14,711 nt of DNA, from positions 1 through 14,711 of the forward strand of contig WFSL01000005.1 of the NCBI GenBank assembly GCA_015486015.1. Reading direction: 5' to 3'. The position numbers and the translations under genes are program-made. A model generated the notes under the pieces. It ran no database searches. It was not told the origin of the DNA and worked only from the letters and a program-made list of their open reading frames with translations. This DNA comes from Aquificota bacterium (GTDB lineage Bacteria > Thermosulfidibacterota > Thermosulfidibacteria > Thermosulfidibacterales > B14-G1). Below are positions 5,989 to 13,256 of this stretch, piece by piece. The stretch's first letter is position 1; every line of letters begins with the position of its first letter.

Positions 5989-8106
5989 TTATCCTGCGTC
6001 TATGAGTTCCAGCCCTTTGTGGTAACCCTTGCGGATGAGCAGCTCCTTGATCCCTCTGTGCTGGGGGTCTTCCAATTTTGGATCCCGCTTTGCCAGCTCG
6101 AAGGCCTCCTTTCGGGCCTCCTGAAGGGTTGAGGCGTCTAACACCAGGTCAGCTACCTTGAAGGGGGGAAGGCCTGACTGGCGTACTCCAAGAAAGTCGC
6201 CGGGTCCTCGGATCTTCAGGTCTTCCTCTGCAATGCGGAAGCCATCGCAGGTCTGTTCCATCACCCTCAGTCGAGACCTAGATATATGAGAGGGTTTGTT
6301 GCTTACCATAAGGAGGCAGTAAGAGGCATGGCTCCCTCTGCCCACTCGGCCTCTGAGCTGATGAAGTTGGGATAGGCCGAAGCGCTCTGCCCCTTCAATC
6401 ACCATCACTGTGGCGTTGGGTACATCTATGCCTACTTCGATCACGGTGGTGGTGACCAAGAGATGGGTTTTGCCGTTTTTGAACTCTCTCATTATCTTTT
6501 CTTTTTCTTCTCTGGGCAGACGGCCATGGAGCAGGCCCACCTTGTAAGAAGGAAAGGCTTGGGCGATCTTGGGATACATCTCTATTACCGAAGGCAGTTG
6601 GAGTTTCTCCGATTCCTCAATGAGTGGGTAAACTATGTAAGCCTGGCGGCCCTTAGCCAATTGCTCTTGGATGAATTGATAGACCTCTTTTCTTTGATGC
6701 TCCTGTACCACCCTTGTCTCTATGGGCTGACGGCCCTTGGGCACCTCGTCTATGACGCTGACATCTAAGTCACCGTAGAGCGTAAGTGCCAGAGTTCGGG
6801 GAATAGGTGTAGCTGTCATTACCAGCAGATCGGGTTTCTCCCCTTTGGCCCTCAAGCTGGCCCTTTGAAGGACACCGAATCTGTGCTGTTCATCTATGAT
6901 CACCAAGCCCAGGCGGTTAAACTCCACACCCTCCTGGATCACTGCATGTGTGCCTATCACTACGTCTAATGCCCCTGATACCATAGCTGATAGGACAGCC
7001 TCCCTTTCCCTGCGAGAGAGGCCGCTAACCAGTAGGGCACATCTGATCCCTAAGGGGGTTAGGCGCTCCCTCATGCTCAGGAAGTGCTGCTCTGCTAAGA
7101 TCTCGGTGGGGGCCATCATGGCCACCTGATAGCCTGAGTCCACAGCCATAGCAATGGCGAGAAAGGCCACAATGGTCTTGCCACAGCCCACATCCCCCTG
7201 AAGGAGGCGGTTCATGGCATGGGGAGAGGCCATGTCTCCACGAATTTCCTTGAGGACCCTCTTCTGGGCATCTGTCAAGGGGAATGGGAGAGAGTCCATG
7301 AGGCCTTTGAGCCTGGGCCCATCCACGGAAAAGGCGATCCCTCGCTCTTTGGTAGCTCTGCCCCTCTTGATGGCTAAGGCCAGTTGGAAGAGGAAGAGCT
7401 CCTCAAAGACAAACCGTTGAAGGGAAGGGCTCGACCGATCCTTGAGTTGCCGGGGTTCTTCCTTTATGGGGTAATGGATCTCTCGCAACGCTTGGTAAAA
7501 TGGGGGAAGGGCCATCTTTTCTCTTATCCCTTCTGGTAGGTATTCAATGGCTACCCCTTTCAGTTCCTTCAGGGCTTGGACCTGGATCTTGCGCAGCTCC
7601 CGCTGGCTTAGCCCCTCGGTGAGGGGATAGACAGGGAGCACGTGCCCTTTGGGTTCCTCCCCCTCCTTTAGGAACTCTACCTGGGGATGGATCATCTCTA
7701 AGCAGTATTCGTAACGATTGAATTGGACGTCTCCATATACCAGGGCTCTCCTACCCTTTTTGAAAGCCTTCTTCATTTGATCGGTACGGAAGTGGAACCA
7801 CTTCCCCTTTAGAACACCCGTGGCATCCTTGAAGGCCACCTCGAAGATGGGGGTCCTGCTTCCAGTAACCCTGGTGCTCCATACCTGAACCTCCAGGAGT
7901 GCTTTGGTCCCTGGCTGAAGCTGGTGGATGGGTGTGATAAACCTTCGGTCCTCGTACTCCCTGGGGAGGAGAAAGAGGAGGTCCTCAACAGTGGAAATCC
8001 CCAGTCTCGCTAAGGTCTGGGCCCTTCTTGGCCCTACTCCTTTGAGGTACTGGATAGGACGATCTAAGTATTCAAAGAGTTTCTTGAGCTCTGGTATTTT
8101 CTTCAT
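5989..8106 (-). CDS. recG: ATP-dependent DNA helicase RecG
   Basis: RecG reverses stalled replication forks and migrates branched DNA in the cytoplasm. The 705-residue protein is full length for the family. It has an N-terminal helix-hairpin-helix-like YLKGVGPRRAQTLARLGI (20-37), then the wedge OB-fold region (about 60-150). The SF2 helicase motifs follow: Q-type PLTDAQKRVL, Walker A GDVGCGKT (304-311), APTEILAEQ, DEQH (405-408), TATPIPRT (431-438), TTVIEVGIDVPNAT and QLRGRVGRG. The family tail EEDLKIRGPGDFLGVRQSG completes it. Its ATG overlaps the aroA stop by 4 bp (8103-8106), so it is translationally coupled and probably depends on the operon promoter near 10260-10420. Start and stop are unambiguous. 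Confidence 0.98.
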   Translation of the reverse strand: MKKIPELKKLFEYLDRPIQYLKGVGPRRAQTLARLGISTVEDLLFLLPREYEDRRFITPIHQLQPGTKALLEVQVWSTRVTGSRTPIFEVAFKDATGVLKGKWFHFRTDQMKKAFKKGRRALVYGDVQFNRYEYCLEMIHPQVEFLKEGEEPKGHVLPVYPLTEGLSQRELRKIQVQALKELKGVAIEYLPEGIREKMALPPFYQALREIHYPIKEEPRQLKDRSSPSLQRFVFEELFLFQLALAIKRGRATKERGIAFSVDGPRLKGLMDSLPFPLTDAQKRVLKEIRGDMASPHAMNRLLQGDVGCGKTIVAFLAIAMAVDSGYQVAMMAPTEILAEQHFLSMRERLTPLGIRCALLVSGLSRREREAVLSAMVSGALDVVIGTHAVIQEGVEFNRLGLVIIDEQHRFGVLQRASLRAKGEKPDLLVMTATPIPRTLALTLYGDLDVSVIDEVPKGRQPIETRVVQEHQRKEVYQFIQEQLAKGRQAYIVYPLIEESEKLQLPSVIEMYPKIAQAFPSYKVGLLHGRLPREEKEKIMREFKNGKTHLLVTTTVIEVGIDVPNATVMVIEGAERFGLSQLHQLRGRVGRGSHASYCLLMVSNKPSHISRSRLRVMEQTCDGFRIAEEDLKIRGPGDFLGVRQSGLPPFKVADLVLDASTLQEARKEAFELAKRDPKLEDPQHRGIKELLIRKGYHKGLELIDAG

Positions 8107-9452
8107 TCCTCTTCTACTATCCCCAGATCATGGAAAAAGCCAGGCCAGGAAACGTCTACGGCCTGGGCACCTTCTAAGGTTACCCCTTCCTGGGAGACGA
8201 GGCCTGCCAGGGCAAGGAGCATAGCCATCCGATGGTCACCATGGCTGATCACTCGGCCTCCGTGCAGTTTTATAGGCCCCATGACTGCAAATCCCTGTGG
8301 AAGCTCCTCTATCCTGGCCCCTAAGGAGGCCATTTGTGAGACGGTGACGGCGATCCTATCGCTCTCCTTTACCCTCAGCTCCTCTGCCTCATCCAGAAGG
8401 GTTTCTCCATAGGCCATGGAGCCTAATAGTGCCAAGAGGGGCAGTTCGTCTATGGCTGAGGGGATGTCTGCTGGGTCTACCCTAATCCCCACCAAGTTTG
8501 AGGTGTATTGGACCTCTATCTCTCCTACAGGTTCTCCCCCCTCGTTCCACTCACTAATGATTTTTACCTTTCCCCCCATCATTCGGACCATTTTTAGGAA
8601 GGCGGTGCGGGTGGGGTTGAGGTTCACCCCCTGGATCCGAATGCGGCTCTCTGGGATAATGAGAGCTGCTGTGATGAGAAAGGCTGCAGAGGAAAAGTCC
8701 CCGGGCACCTTAACGTCCATGGCTTTCATCTCCCCTGGGGATATGCGGATGGTGGTATCCTCTTTCTCTATGGATGCTCCCCTGGCAGCCATCATCCTTT
8801 CGGTATGGTCCCTGCTTTGTCTGGGCTCCACCACCACCGTTTCCCCCTTGGCCGAGAGGCCTGCCAAGAGGATGGCCGATTTTACCTGGGCACTCGCTAC
8901 CTTTAGGGTATGTTTCCTCCCCCTTAACTTTCCGCCCTTCACCGCCAGAGGGAGCCTATCCCCCCCCTGGCGCCCCAGGATGGTGGCCCCCATGTCTTGC
9001 AGGGGCTTCACCACTCGGGCCATAGGTCGCCTCCTCAGGGAATCGTCTCCTGTGATCACGGAAAAGAAGTCTCTTCCAGCCAAGACGCCAAGCATGAGGC
9101 GGGCCGTAGTGCCTGAGTTGTGGGCCATGAGGATCTCATCTGGCTCTCTGAGAGCTTCGGGACCCTTCCCCTCTATCCAGTAATCCCCCCCACTCCCATA
9201 AATCTCCACCCCTAAGCGTCTCAGCACTTCTATAGTACTTAGGACATCTCTGCTCTCTAAGAGTCCCTCTACTTTGGATGTCCCGTGGGCCAGGGCTGAT
9301 AGGATTAGGGCGCGATGGGATATGGATTTGTCCCCTGGTACCTGAAAGGTTCCCGTGAGGGGCATCCTTCTGGGTTTTATGAAAATTGTATCCTCGATCA
9401 GCTCAGCGGCCTCCCAATTTAGAGATACAGGAATTTGGACCAAAACGCCCAC
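8103..9452 (-). CDS. aroA: 3-phosphoshikimate 1-carboxyvinyltransferase (EPSP synthase)
   Basis: AroA joins phosphoenolpyruvate to shikimate 3-phosphate in the sixth step of the shikimate pathway. Visible motifs are VPGDKSISHRA (38-48), HNSGTTARLM (111-120), SLRRRPM (138-144), SAQVKSA (187-193), PGDFSSAAF (250-258), IDELPLLALLG (334-344), ELRVKESDRI (358-367) and HGDHRMAM (404-411). It contains RDHTE, GDKS, SAQVK and NPTR, the set of motifs used to define class II (CP4-like, glyphosate-insensitive) EPSP synthases. The GTG at 9452 gives 449 residues and a somewhat long N-terminus with no good ribosome binding site. ATG 9365 has almost no spacing to AGAAGG, and a non-standard CTG or ATT start near 9380-9395 is possible. 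It lies 14 nt after the TIM-barrel gene and overlaps recG by 4 bp. Confidence 0.96.
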   Translation of the reverse strand: MGVLVQIPVSLNWEAAELIEDTIFIKPRRMPLTGTFQVPGDKSISHRALILSALAHGTSKVEGLLESRDVLSTIEVLRRLGVEIYGSGGDYWIEGKGPEALREPDEILMAHNSGTTARLMLGVLAGRDFFSVITGDDSLRRRPMARVVKPLQDMGATILGRQGGDRLPLAVKGGKLRGRKHTLKVASAQVKSAILLAGLSAKGETVVVEPRQSRDHTERMMAARGASIEKEDTTIRISPGEMKAMDVKVPGDFSSAAFLITAALIIPESRIRIQGVNLNPTRTAFLKMVRMMGGKVKIISEWNEGGEPVGEIEVQYTSNLVGIRVDPADIPSAIDELPLLALLGSMAYGETLLDEAEELRVKESDRIAVTVSQMASLGARIEELPQGFAVMGPIKLHGGRVISHGDHRMAMLLALAGLVSQEGVTLEGAQAVDVSWPGFFHDLGIVEEE

Positions 9453-9466
9453 ATTTGGGCTTTGCT

Positions 9467-10252
9467 TTAATATCCTGTGTTTTGCCTAAGCCAACCTTTC
9501 CTTTTCATGAAATCCAGGCTTAAAAGGGCATCTTCCTCTGTGTGGGCCTCAATCACATAAAGCGGCTGTGTCTCCATTCTGACCACTATAGAAAAGAGCT
9601 TATCCCATGGGGCTATCCCCTTTCCCATCCCCCAGTGTGCGTCCCTATCTCCATTGTTGTCGTGCAGATGCAGCTCTACCGTCCATTCACCCAGGGCAGC
9701 GAACCAGGTATCCAGGTCTGTATTGCCAAAGACGAGGAAGTGGCCTATGTCAAAACAGTGGCCTACCCTTGGGTGGTTTACCCTCTCTAAGAGCGCCTTT
9801 ATGGTCCAAGGGTCCTTCTCGAAGATGTTCTCCACCGCCACAGTGACCCAGGGTGGGTACTCTTCCATGAGTTCCTTAATGGTTTCAGAGGCCAAGTCCA
9901 ACCATTGATCCACAGCGGCCCCGTACCTCCAGTGATCAAAGCCAGGGTGGACCACCACTACCTGGGGACGGAGGGCCTCTGCTATGGGGCCTAACTGCTG
10001 CCATCTCTTGAGGGTTAGCCTTCTCACTGCAGGATCCACCGATCCAGGGTTCAGGTCCATAAATGGGGCATGGATGGTGAGGGAAAGCCCTGCATCCCTG
10101 AGGGCCATTAAATCATCCACGATCTCCTCAGGACGGTGCCCTTCCAAGTCCGAGGCAGAGAGGTATACCTCTGGGGAGATTTTCGAATCTATAAGCTTAT
10201 GCTTTACTTCCTCCAACCTTCCGTAAGGCACATGGACAAACAGCCTCTTCAT
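9467..10252 (-). CDS. Sugar phosphate isomerase/epimerase-like TIM-barrel protein (AP endonuclease family 2 fold)
   Basis: A 261-residue single-domain protein of the xylose-isomerase-like TIM-barrel superfamily. The metal-site pattern is present: H61 in TIHAPFMDLNPGS, H102 in VVVHPGFDH, E141 in AVENIFE, D168 and H171 in CFDIGH, H195/H197 in ELHLHDNNGDRDAHWG, H206, and E235 in VIEAH. Such proteins are metal-dependent isomerases or epimerases, or endonuclease IV. The strand ends here look enzyme-like, but DNA-binding loops typical of Nfo were not recognised, so the substrate is unknown. The ATG at 10252 follows GGGGGTGA closely. It is the first gene of the operon with aroA and recG. Confidence 0.85.
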   Translation of the reverse strand: MKRLFVHVPYGRLEEVKHKLIDSKISPEVYLSASDLEGHRPEEIVDDLMALRDAGLSLTIHAPFMDLNPGSVDPAVRRLTLKRWQQLGPIAEALRPQVVVVHPGFDHWRYGAAVDQWLDLASETIKELMEEYPPWVTVAVENIFEKDPWTIKALLERVNHPRVGHCFDIGHFLVFGNTDLDTWFAALGEWTVELHLHDNNGDRDAHWGMGKGIAPWDKLFSIVVRMETQPLYVIEAHTEEDALLSLDFMKRKGWLRQNTGY

Positions 10253-10254
10253 AG

Positions 10255-10275
10255 CTCACCCCCTAAGCCGGTGAG
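10255..10275 (-). promoter_or_regulatory. Hairpin covering the ribosome binding site of the TIM-barrel/aroA/recG operon
   Basis: On the minus-strand mRNA CUCACC pairs perfectly with GGUGAG (six pairs, loop of nine). The 3' arm is the core of the GGGGGUGAG Shine-Dalgarno sequence, ending 2 nt before the start codon. When folded it would hide the site, so initiation may be set by RNA structure. Its stability was not computed. Confidence 0.45.
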
Positions 10276-10338
10276 ATACCATATTGGCCATCTTCAGAGG
10301 AAGAGGGATCAGGTGGTAGCTGAAAGTATTGGGTCCTG

Positions 10339-10367
10339 TTGTTTGATTTGGACAGGCTGTATATAAG
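10339..10367 (+). promoter_or_regulatory. Possible promoter for the VTT-domain/PEBP pair
   Basis: TTGTTT (10339-10344), 17 nt, TATAAG (10362-10367). The -10 is good and the -35 poor. It lies in the 173-bp region between the divergent units, 58 nt before the GTG start. Confidence 0.3.
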
Positions 10368-10425
10368 AGAAAAGTTGAGAGTGTAACATGATATTGGCCG
10401 GAGGAGGCCTAAGGGTGGAGAGGTA

Positions 10426-11118
10426 GTGGCTACTGCGAGAAGGATACTCCTGCTTTTGTTTCTTCTTGCTCTCATAGTACTTTTCTATCAATTGGGGGGT
10501 GGGGAGTACTTAAGAGAGGAGCGGTTTTATGTGTATAGGGGGAGTGCCCAGTTCTATGTATATCACCATCCCCTTTTGTCTATTCTCGTGTATCTTGGGG
10601 TATACATATCGGTGGCGGCCCTGTGTATCCCTGGTGCCACAGCTTTTCTTACCTTGGTAGGGGGCTTCCTTTTTGGCCTTTGGGGGGGCACTGTGCTGGC
10701 GGAGATAGCCTCTACCATTGGGGCTATGATAGCCTTCCTCATGGCACGTTACCTTTTCAGGGAGTGGGTTCAGCAGTTGCTTGGGGATAGACTCCAGAAA
10801 ATGTATGGGAGACTCCGTAAGGAAGGGATACGCTATATATTAGCTGTGCGCCTTACCACAGCATTTCCCTACTTTATGCTTAACCCACTCTTGGCCATTT
10901 CCCCGCTCTCGGCTTCGACATTTCTGTGGACTACGGCCCTGGGTGTATTCCCCACCACCGTTATCTACGCTTACATAGGGCATCACTTTGGGGTGGTAAA
11001 GGCCCATCCCATTAGGGATCTGATAGTGGTGTTGCTCCTGCCACTTGGGGTGGTGGTGTGTTTATGGCCTCTTGCTAAGGTGTTCTTGAGGGTAAAGAAT
11101 CAGGGTGCTGGCACATAA
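10426..11118 (+). CDS. TVP38/TMEM64 family (VTT domain) inner-membrane protein
   Basis: A 230-residue multi-span membrane protein. A first helix (about 6-22) and a periplasmic-type segment (23-45) precede the VTT (SNARE-associated/DedA-like) core. The core contains IPGATAFLTLVGGFLFGLWGG (split here as IPGATAF at 68-74 and LVGGFLFGLWGG at 77-88), RYILAVRLTTAFPYFMLN (136-153) and the re-entrant-like GVFPTTVIYAYIGHHFG (173-189). DedA/VTT proteins are linked to lipid scrambling and membrane homeostasis; the exact role here is unknown. The GTG start is supported by GGTGGAG (10414-10420). A 12-codon reading frame (ATG 10388, TAG 10424-10426) ends on the first base of this GTG. The PEBP gene follows by 17 nt, so the two are probably co-transcribed. 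Confidence 0.85.
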   Translation: MATARRILLLLFLLALIVLFYQLGGGEYLREERFYVYRGSAQFYVYHHPLLSILVYLGVYISVAALCIPGATAFLTLVGGFLFGLWGGTVLAEIASTIGAMIAFLMARYLFREWVQQLLGDRLQKMYGRLRKEGIRYILAVRLTTAFPYFMLNPLLAISPLSASTFLWTTALGVFPTTVIYAYIGHHFGVVKAHPIRDLIVVLLLPLGVVVCLWPLAKVFLRVKNQGAGT

Positions 11119-11135
11119 AGATTTGGAGGTATATC

Positions 11136-11681
11136 ATGAAAAAAGGGATATTAGCAATTGTGGTTGTACTCTTGGCCCTGATGGGTCAGGGGGACTTGTG
11201 TGGAGGTGCAAAAATGAAATTATATTCAACAGCTTTTCGGGATGGTGAGAGGATTCCTCTGAAATACGTAATGCCAGGTGCGGGAGGCGAAAACCTATCT
11301 CCACCACTGAAATGGGAGAATGTGCCGGAGGGGACCAGATCCTTTGCCCTATCCTGTCATGATCCCCATCCCATAGCCAGAAACTGGGTTCACTGGCTGG
11401 TGATTAATATACCGGCCTCTGTTCATGCTTTGGCTGAGGGGGCTTCAGGGGGTGGTATGCCTCCAGGCGCAATAGAACTCGTTAATTCTTTTGGCTTTGC
11501 AGGCTATGGGGGGCCCCAACCGCCTCCAGGCACAGGGGATCATCCCTACGTTTTTACCGTTTATGCCTTGAAGGTGAAGGAGCTAAATCTGTCGGGCCAT
11601 CTCTCCATAGCCCAGTTTCGTGAAGCTCTTGCCCCTTACCTTTTAGAAGAGGCTACTTTTACAGGCTATTTTGGCCGTTAG
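11136..11681 (+). CDS. Exported YbhB/YbcL-type PEBP (Raf kinase inhibitor-like) protein
   Basis: A 181-residue protein with an N-terminal signal peptide (KK then hydrophobic 4-17; cleavage probably near residues 22-26). The mature part has the phosphatidylethanolamine-binding-protein fold. It shows NLSPPLKWENVPEGT (53-67), the ligand-site motif DPHPIARNWVHWLVINIP (76-93) and YGGPQPPPGTGDHPYVF (124-140), then an ATFTGYFGR-type end. Bacterial members are small periplasmic or cytoplasmic anion-pocket proteins with unclear substrates. GGAGG (11123-11127) is 8 nt before the ATG. The following 126 nt up to amt1 hold a TGCAC-N7-GTGCA box but no clear terminator. Confidence 0.9.
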   Translation: MKKGILAIVVVLLALMGQGDLCGGAKMKLYSTAFRDGERIPLKYVMPGAGGENLSPPLKWENVPEGTRSFALSCHDPHPIARNWVHWLVINIPASVHALAEGASGGGMPPGAIELVNSFGFAGYGGPQPPPGTGDHPYVFTVYALKVKELNLSGHLSIAQFREALAPYLLEEATFTGYFGR

Positions 11682-11727
11682 TTCGGGCCATCTCCCCTTT
11701 AATTCTATTTTTCTATCTGCGTTTATA

Positions 11728-11744
11728 TGCACTATAAAAGTGCA
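11728..11744. promoter_or_regulatory. NtrC-like box upstream of amt1 (TGCAC-N7-GTGCA)
   Basis: TGCAC (11728-11732), TATAAAA, GTGCA (11740-11744), centred about 72 nt before the amt1 ATG. The 5-7-5 layout is that of the E. coli glnA NtrC enhancer sites (TGCAC-N7-GTGCA). No clear sigma-54 promoter was seen between box and gene. The spacer contains TATAAA, so a repressor operator over a -10 element is an alternative. Confidence 0.5.
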
Positions 11745-11807
11745 ATATTAGGGGTTGTACCCTTTCCTTTACTGATTCATCTTAGGTCAAAAAGGGGGAG
11801 GTTTTGA

Positions 11808-13091
11808 ATGAAGAAAGTGGCACTCTTTACTGCAATTGCCCTTATCATGGTTCCATCTATGGCCGTGGCCTCTCAGGGTGCCCAGGTGAGTGGGGCTGAT
11901 ACGGCCTGGCTTTTGGCCTCCGCAGCCCTGGTCATGCTCATGACCCCAGGCTTGGCCTTTTTTTACGGAGGCATGGTGAGGAGTAGGAACGTTCTCAATG
12001 CTGTTATGATGAGTCTCATAGCCTTGGGCGTTGTTACCATCCAGTGGGTGGTTATAGGTTACTCTTTGGCCTTCGGCCCTGATGTGGGGCATGTCATAGG
12101 TGGACTCAATCACCTCTTCCTCAGGGGAGTGGGTATGGAGCCCAGCCCCATTTACGCTCCCACTGTGCCTCAGCTGGCATTCATGGCTTTTCAGATGATG
12201 TTTGCCATTATCACTCCCGCCCTCATTTCTGGGGCCTTAGTGGAGAGGATGAAGTTCTCTGCTTATGTGGTCTTCCTGCTTCTCTGGGCTACTTTAGTGT
12301 ACGATCCCATTTGTCACTGGGTCTGGGGTGATGGGGGATGGCTGGCCCGCCTGGGGGCTTTAGACTTTGCTGGAGGAACGGTGGTCCATATAAATGCCGG
12401 GATATCGGCCTTGGCGGCTGCTCTGGTCTTGGGCAAGAGGAAAGGTTTCTTGAAAGAACCTATCATGCCTAACAACGTGGTGTTGACGGCTATTGGGGCT
12501 GGTCTCCTTTGGTTTGGTTGGTTTGGTTTTAATGCTGGAAGTGCCCTCTCATCGGGGAAGCTTTCGGCTCTGGCCTTTGTCAACACCCACGTGGCTGCTG
12601 CAACGGCTGCCCTGTCTTGGTTGCTTATAGAGTATGTACAGCATGGCAAGGCCAGTACCATAGGTTTCTGTTCGGGATTGGTGGCGGGTTTGGTGGCCAT
12701 TACTCCTGCTGCGGGCTTCGTCAATGTCCTGGGGGCCCTCTTTATTGGTGCTACCGTAGGAATCATTTGTTATGGCGCTGTGGTTTTGAAGGTGAAGCTT
12801 GGGTATGATGATTCTTTGGATGCTTTTGGTGTCCACGGGATAGGTGGGCTTTGGGGGGCCCTGGCCACGGGTCTTGTGGCTGTGGTAGGGGCCAAAGGGC
12901 TCTTTACAGGATCGGCCATTCAGTTGGGTAAGCAGGTTCTGGCATCGGGGGTAACCATAGCTTATGCCTTTGTATTTACATACGTCATACTCAAGATCCT
13001 GGGCGCTGTTATGGGCCTCAGGGTGGAACCAGAAGTGGAGCAGACAGGTTTGGATTTGGAGCTCCACGGAGAGGAGGGTTACAAGATTTAG
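11808..13091 (+). CDS. amt: Ammonium transporter Amt/AmtB (first of a tandem pair)
   Basis: A 427-residue Amt/Rh-family channel moving NH4+/NH3 across the inner membrane. A signal peptide (1-22) is followed by eleven membrane spans. Signatures are ADTAWLL and GLAFFYGGMVRSRN, DFAGGTVVHINAG (D186; pore H194, equal to E. coli H168), LWFGWFGFNAGSA (234-246), and DAFGVHGIGG (second pore His H343, equal to H318). The C-terminal TGLDLELHGEEGY is the region that contacts PII/GlnK. GGGGGAGG lies just before the ATG. A TGCAC-N7-GTGCA box sits upstream and a second amt follows after 165 nt, with no glnK between. Expression is probably nitrogen-regulated (inference from the box and family). Confidence 0.96.
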   Translation: MKKVALFTAIALIMVPSMAVASQGAQVSGADTAWLLASAALVMLMTPGLAFFYGGMVRSRNVLNAVMMSLIALGVVTIQWVVIGYSLAFGPDVGHVIGGLNHLFLRGVGMEPSPIYAPTVPQLAFMAFQMMFAIITPALISGALVERMKFSAYVVFLLLWATLVYDPICHWVWGDGGWLARLGALDFAGGTVVHINAGISALAAALVLGKRKGFLKEPIMPNNVVLTAIGAGLLWFGWFGFNAGSALSSGKLSALAFVNTHVAAATAALSWLLIEYVQHGKASTIGFCSGLVAGLVAITPAAGFVNVLGALFIGATVGIICYGAVVLKVKLGYDDSLDAFGVHGIGGLWGALATGLVAVVGAKGLFTGSAIQLGKQVLASGVTIAYAFVFTYVILKILGAVMGLRVEPEVEQTGLDLELHGEEGYKI

Positions 13092-13149
13092 AAAAAGATC
13101 TTGTTTTTGATAGCTTTAGAGCATCTCAGGCGTACCCTAAGGGTGAGCG

Positions 13150-13165
13150 TGGGGATATATTTGCA
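13150..13165 (+). promoter_or_regulatory. Sigma-54 (-24/-12) type promoter for amt2
   Basis: TGG (13150-13152), 8 nt, TTGCA (13161-13165), so GG and GC are 10 nt apart as sigma-54 requires. The -24 is otherwise weak (GGA in place of CAC). It predicts a transcript start near 13176, about 80 nt before the amt2 ATG. An imperfect NtrC-like box, TGCAC-N7-GTTCA (13162-13178), overlaps the -12. Confidence 0.5.
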
Positions 13166-13256
13166 CATAAATTGTTCACCAAGTTCCTTGTAAATCCCCT
13201 TCCATGGCGTTAGCTCCTGTACAGATGCAATGCAAAAAACTTTGGGAGGGATTGCC

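Noticed and set aside
8416-9183. Rightward 255-residue frame opposite aroA
   Set aside because: It is antisense shadow of a conserved, motif-complete gene and has no family features of its own.
11745-11807. Sigma-54 promoter before amt1
   Set aside because: No GG-N10-GC pair exists between the NtrC-like box and the ATG.
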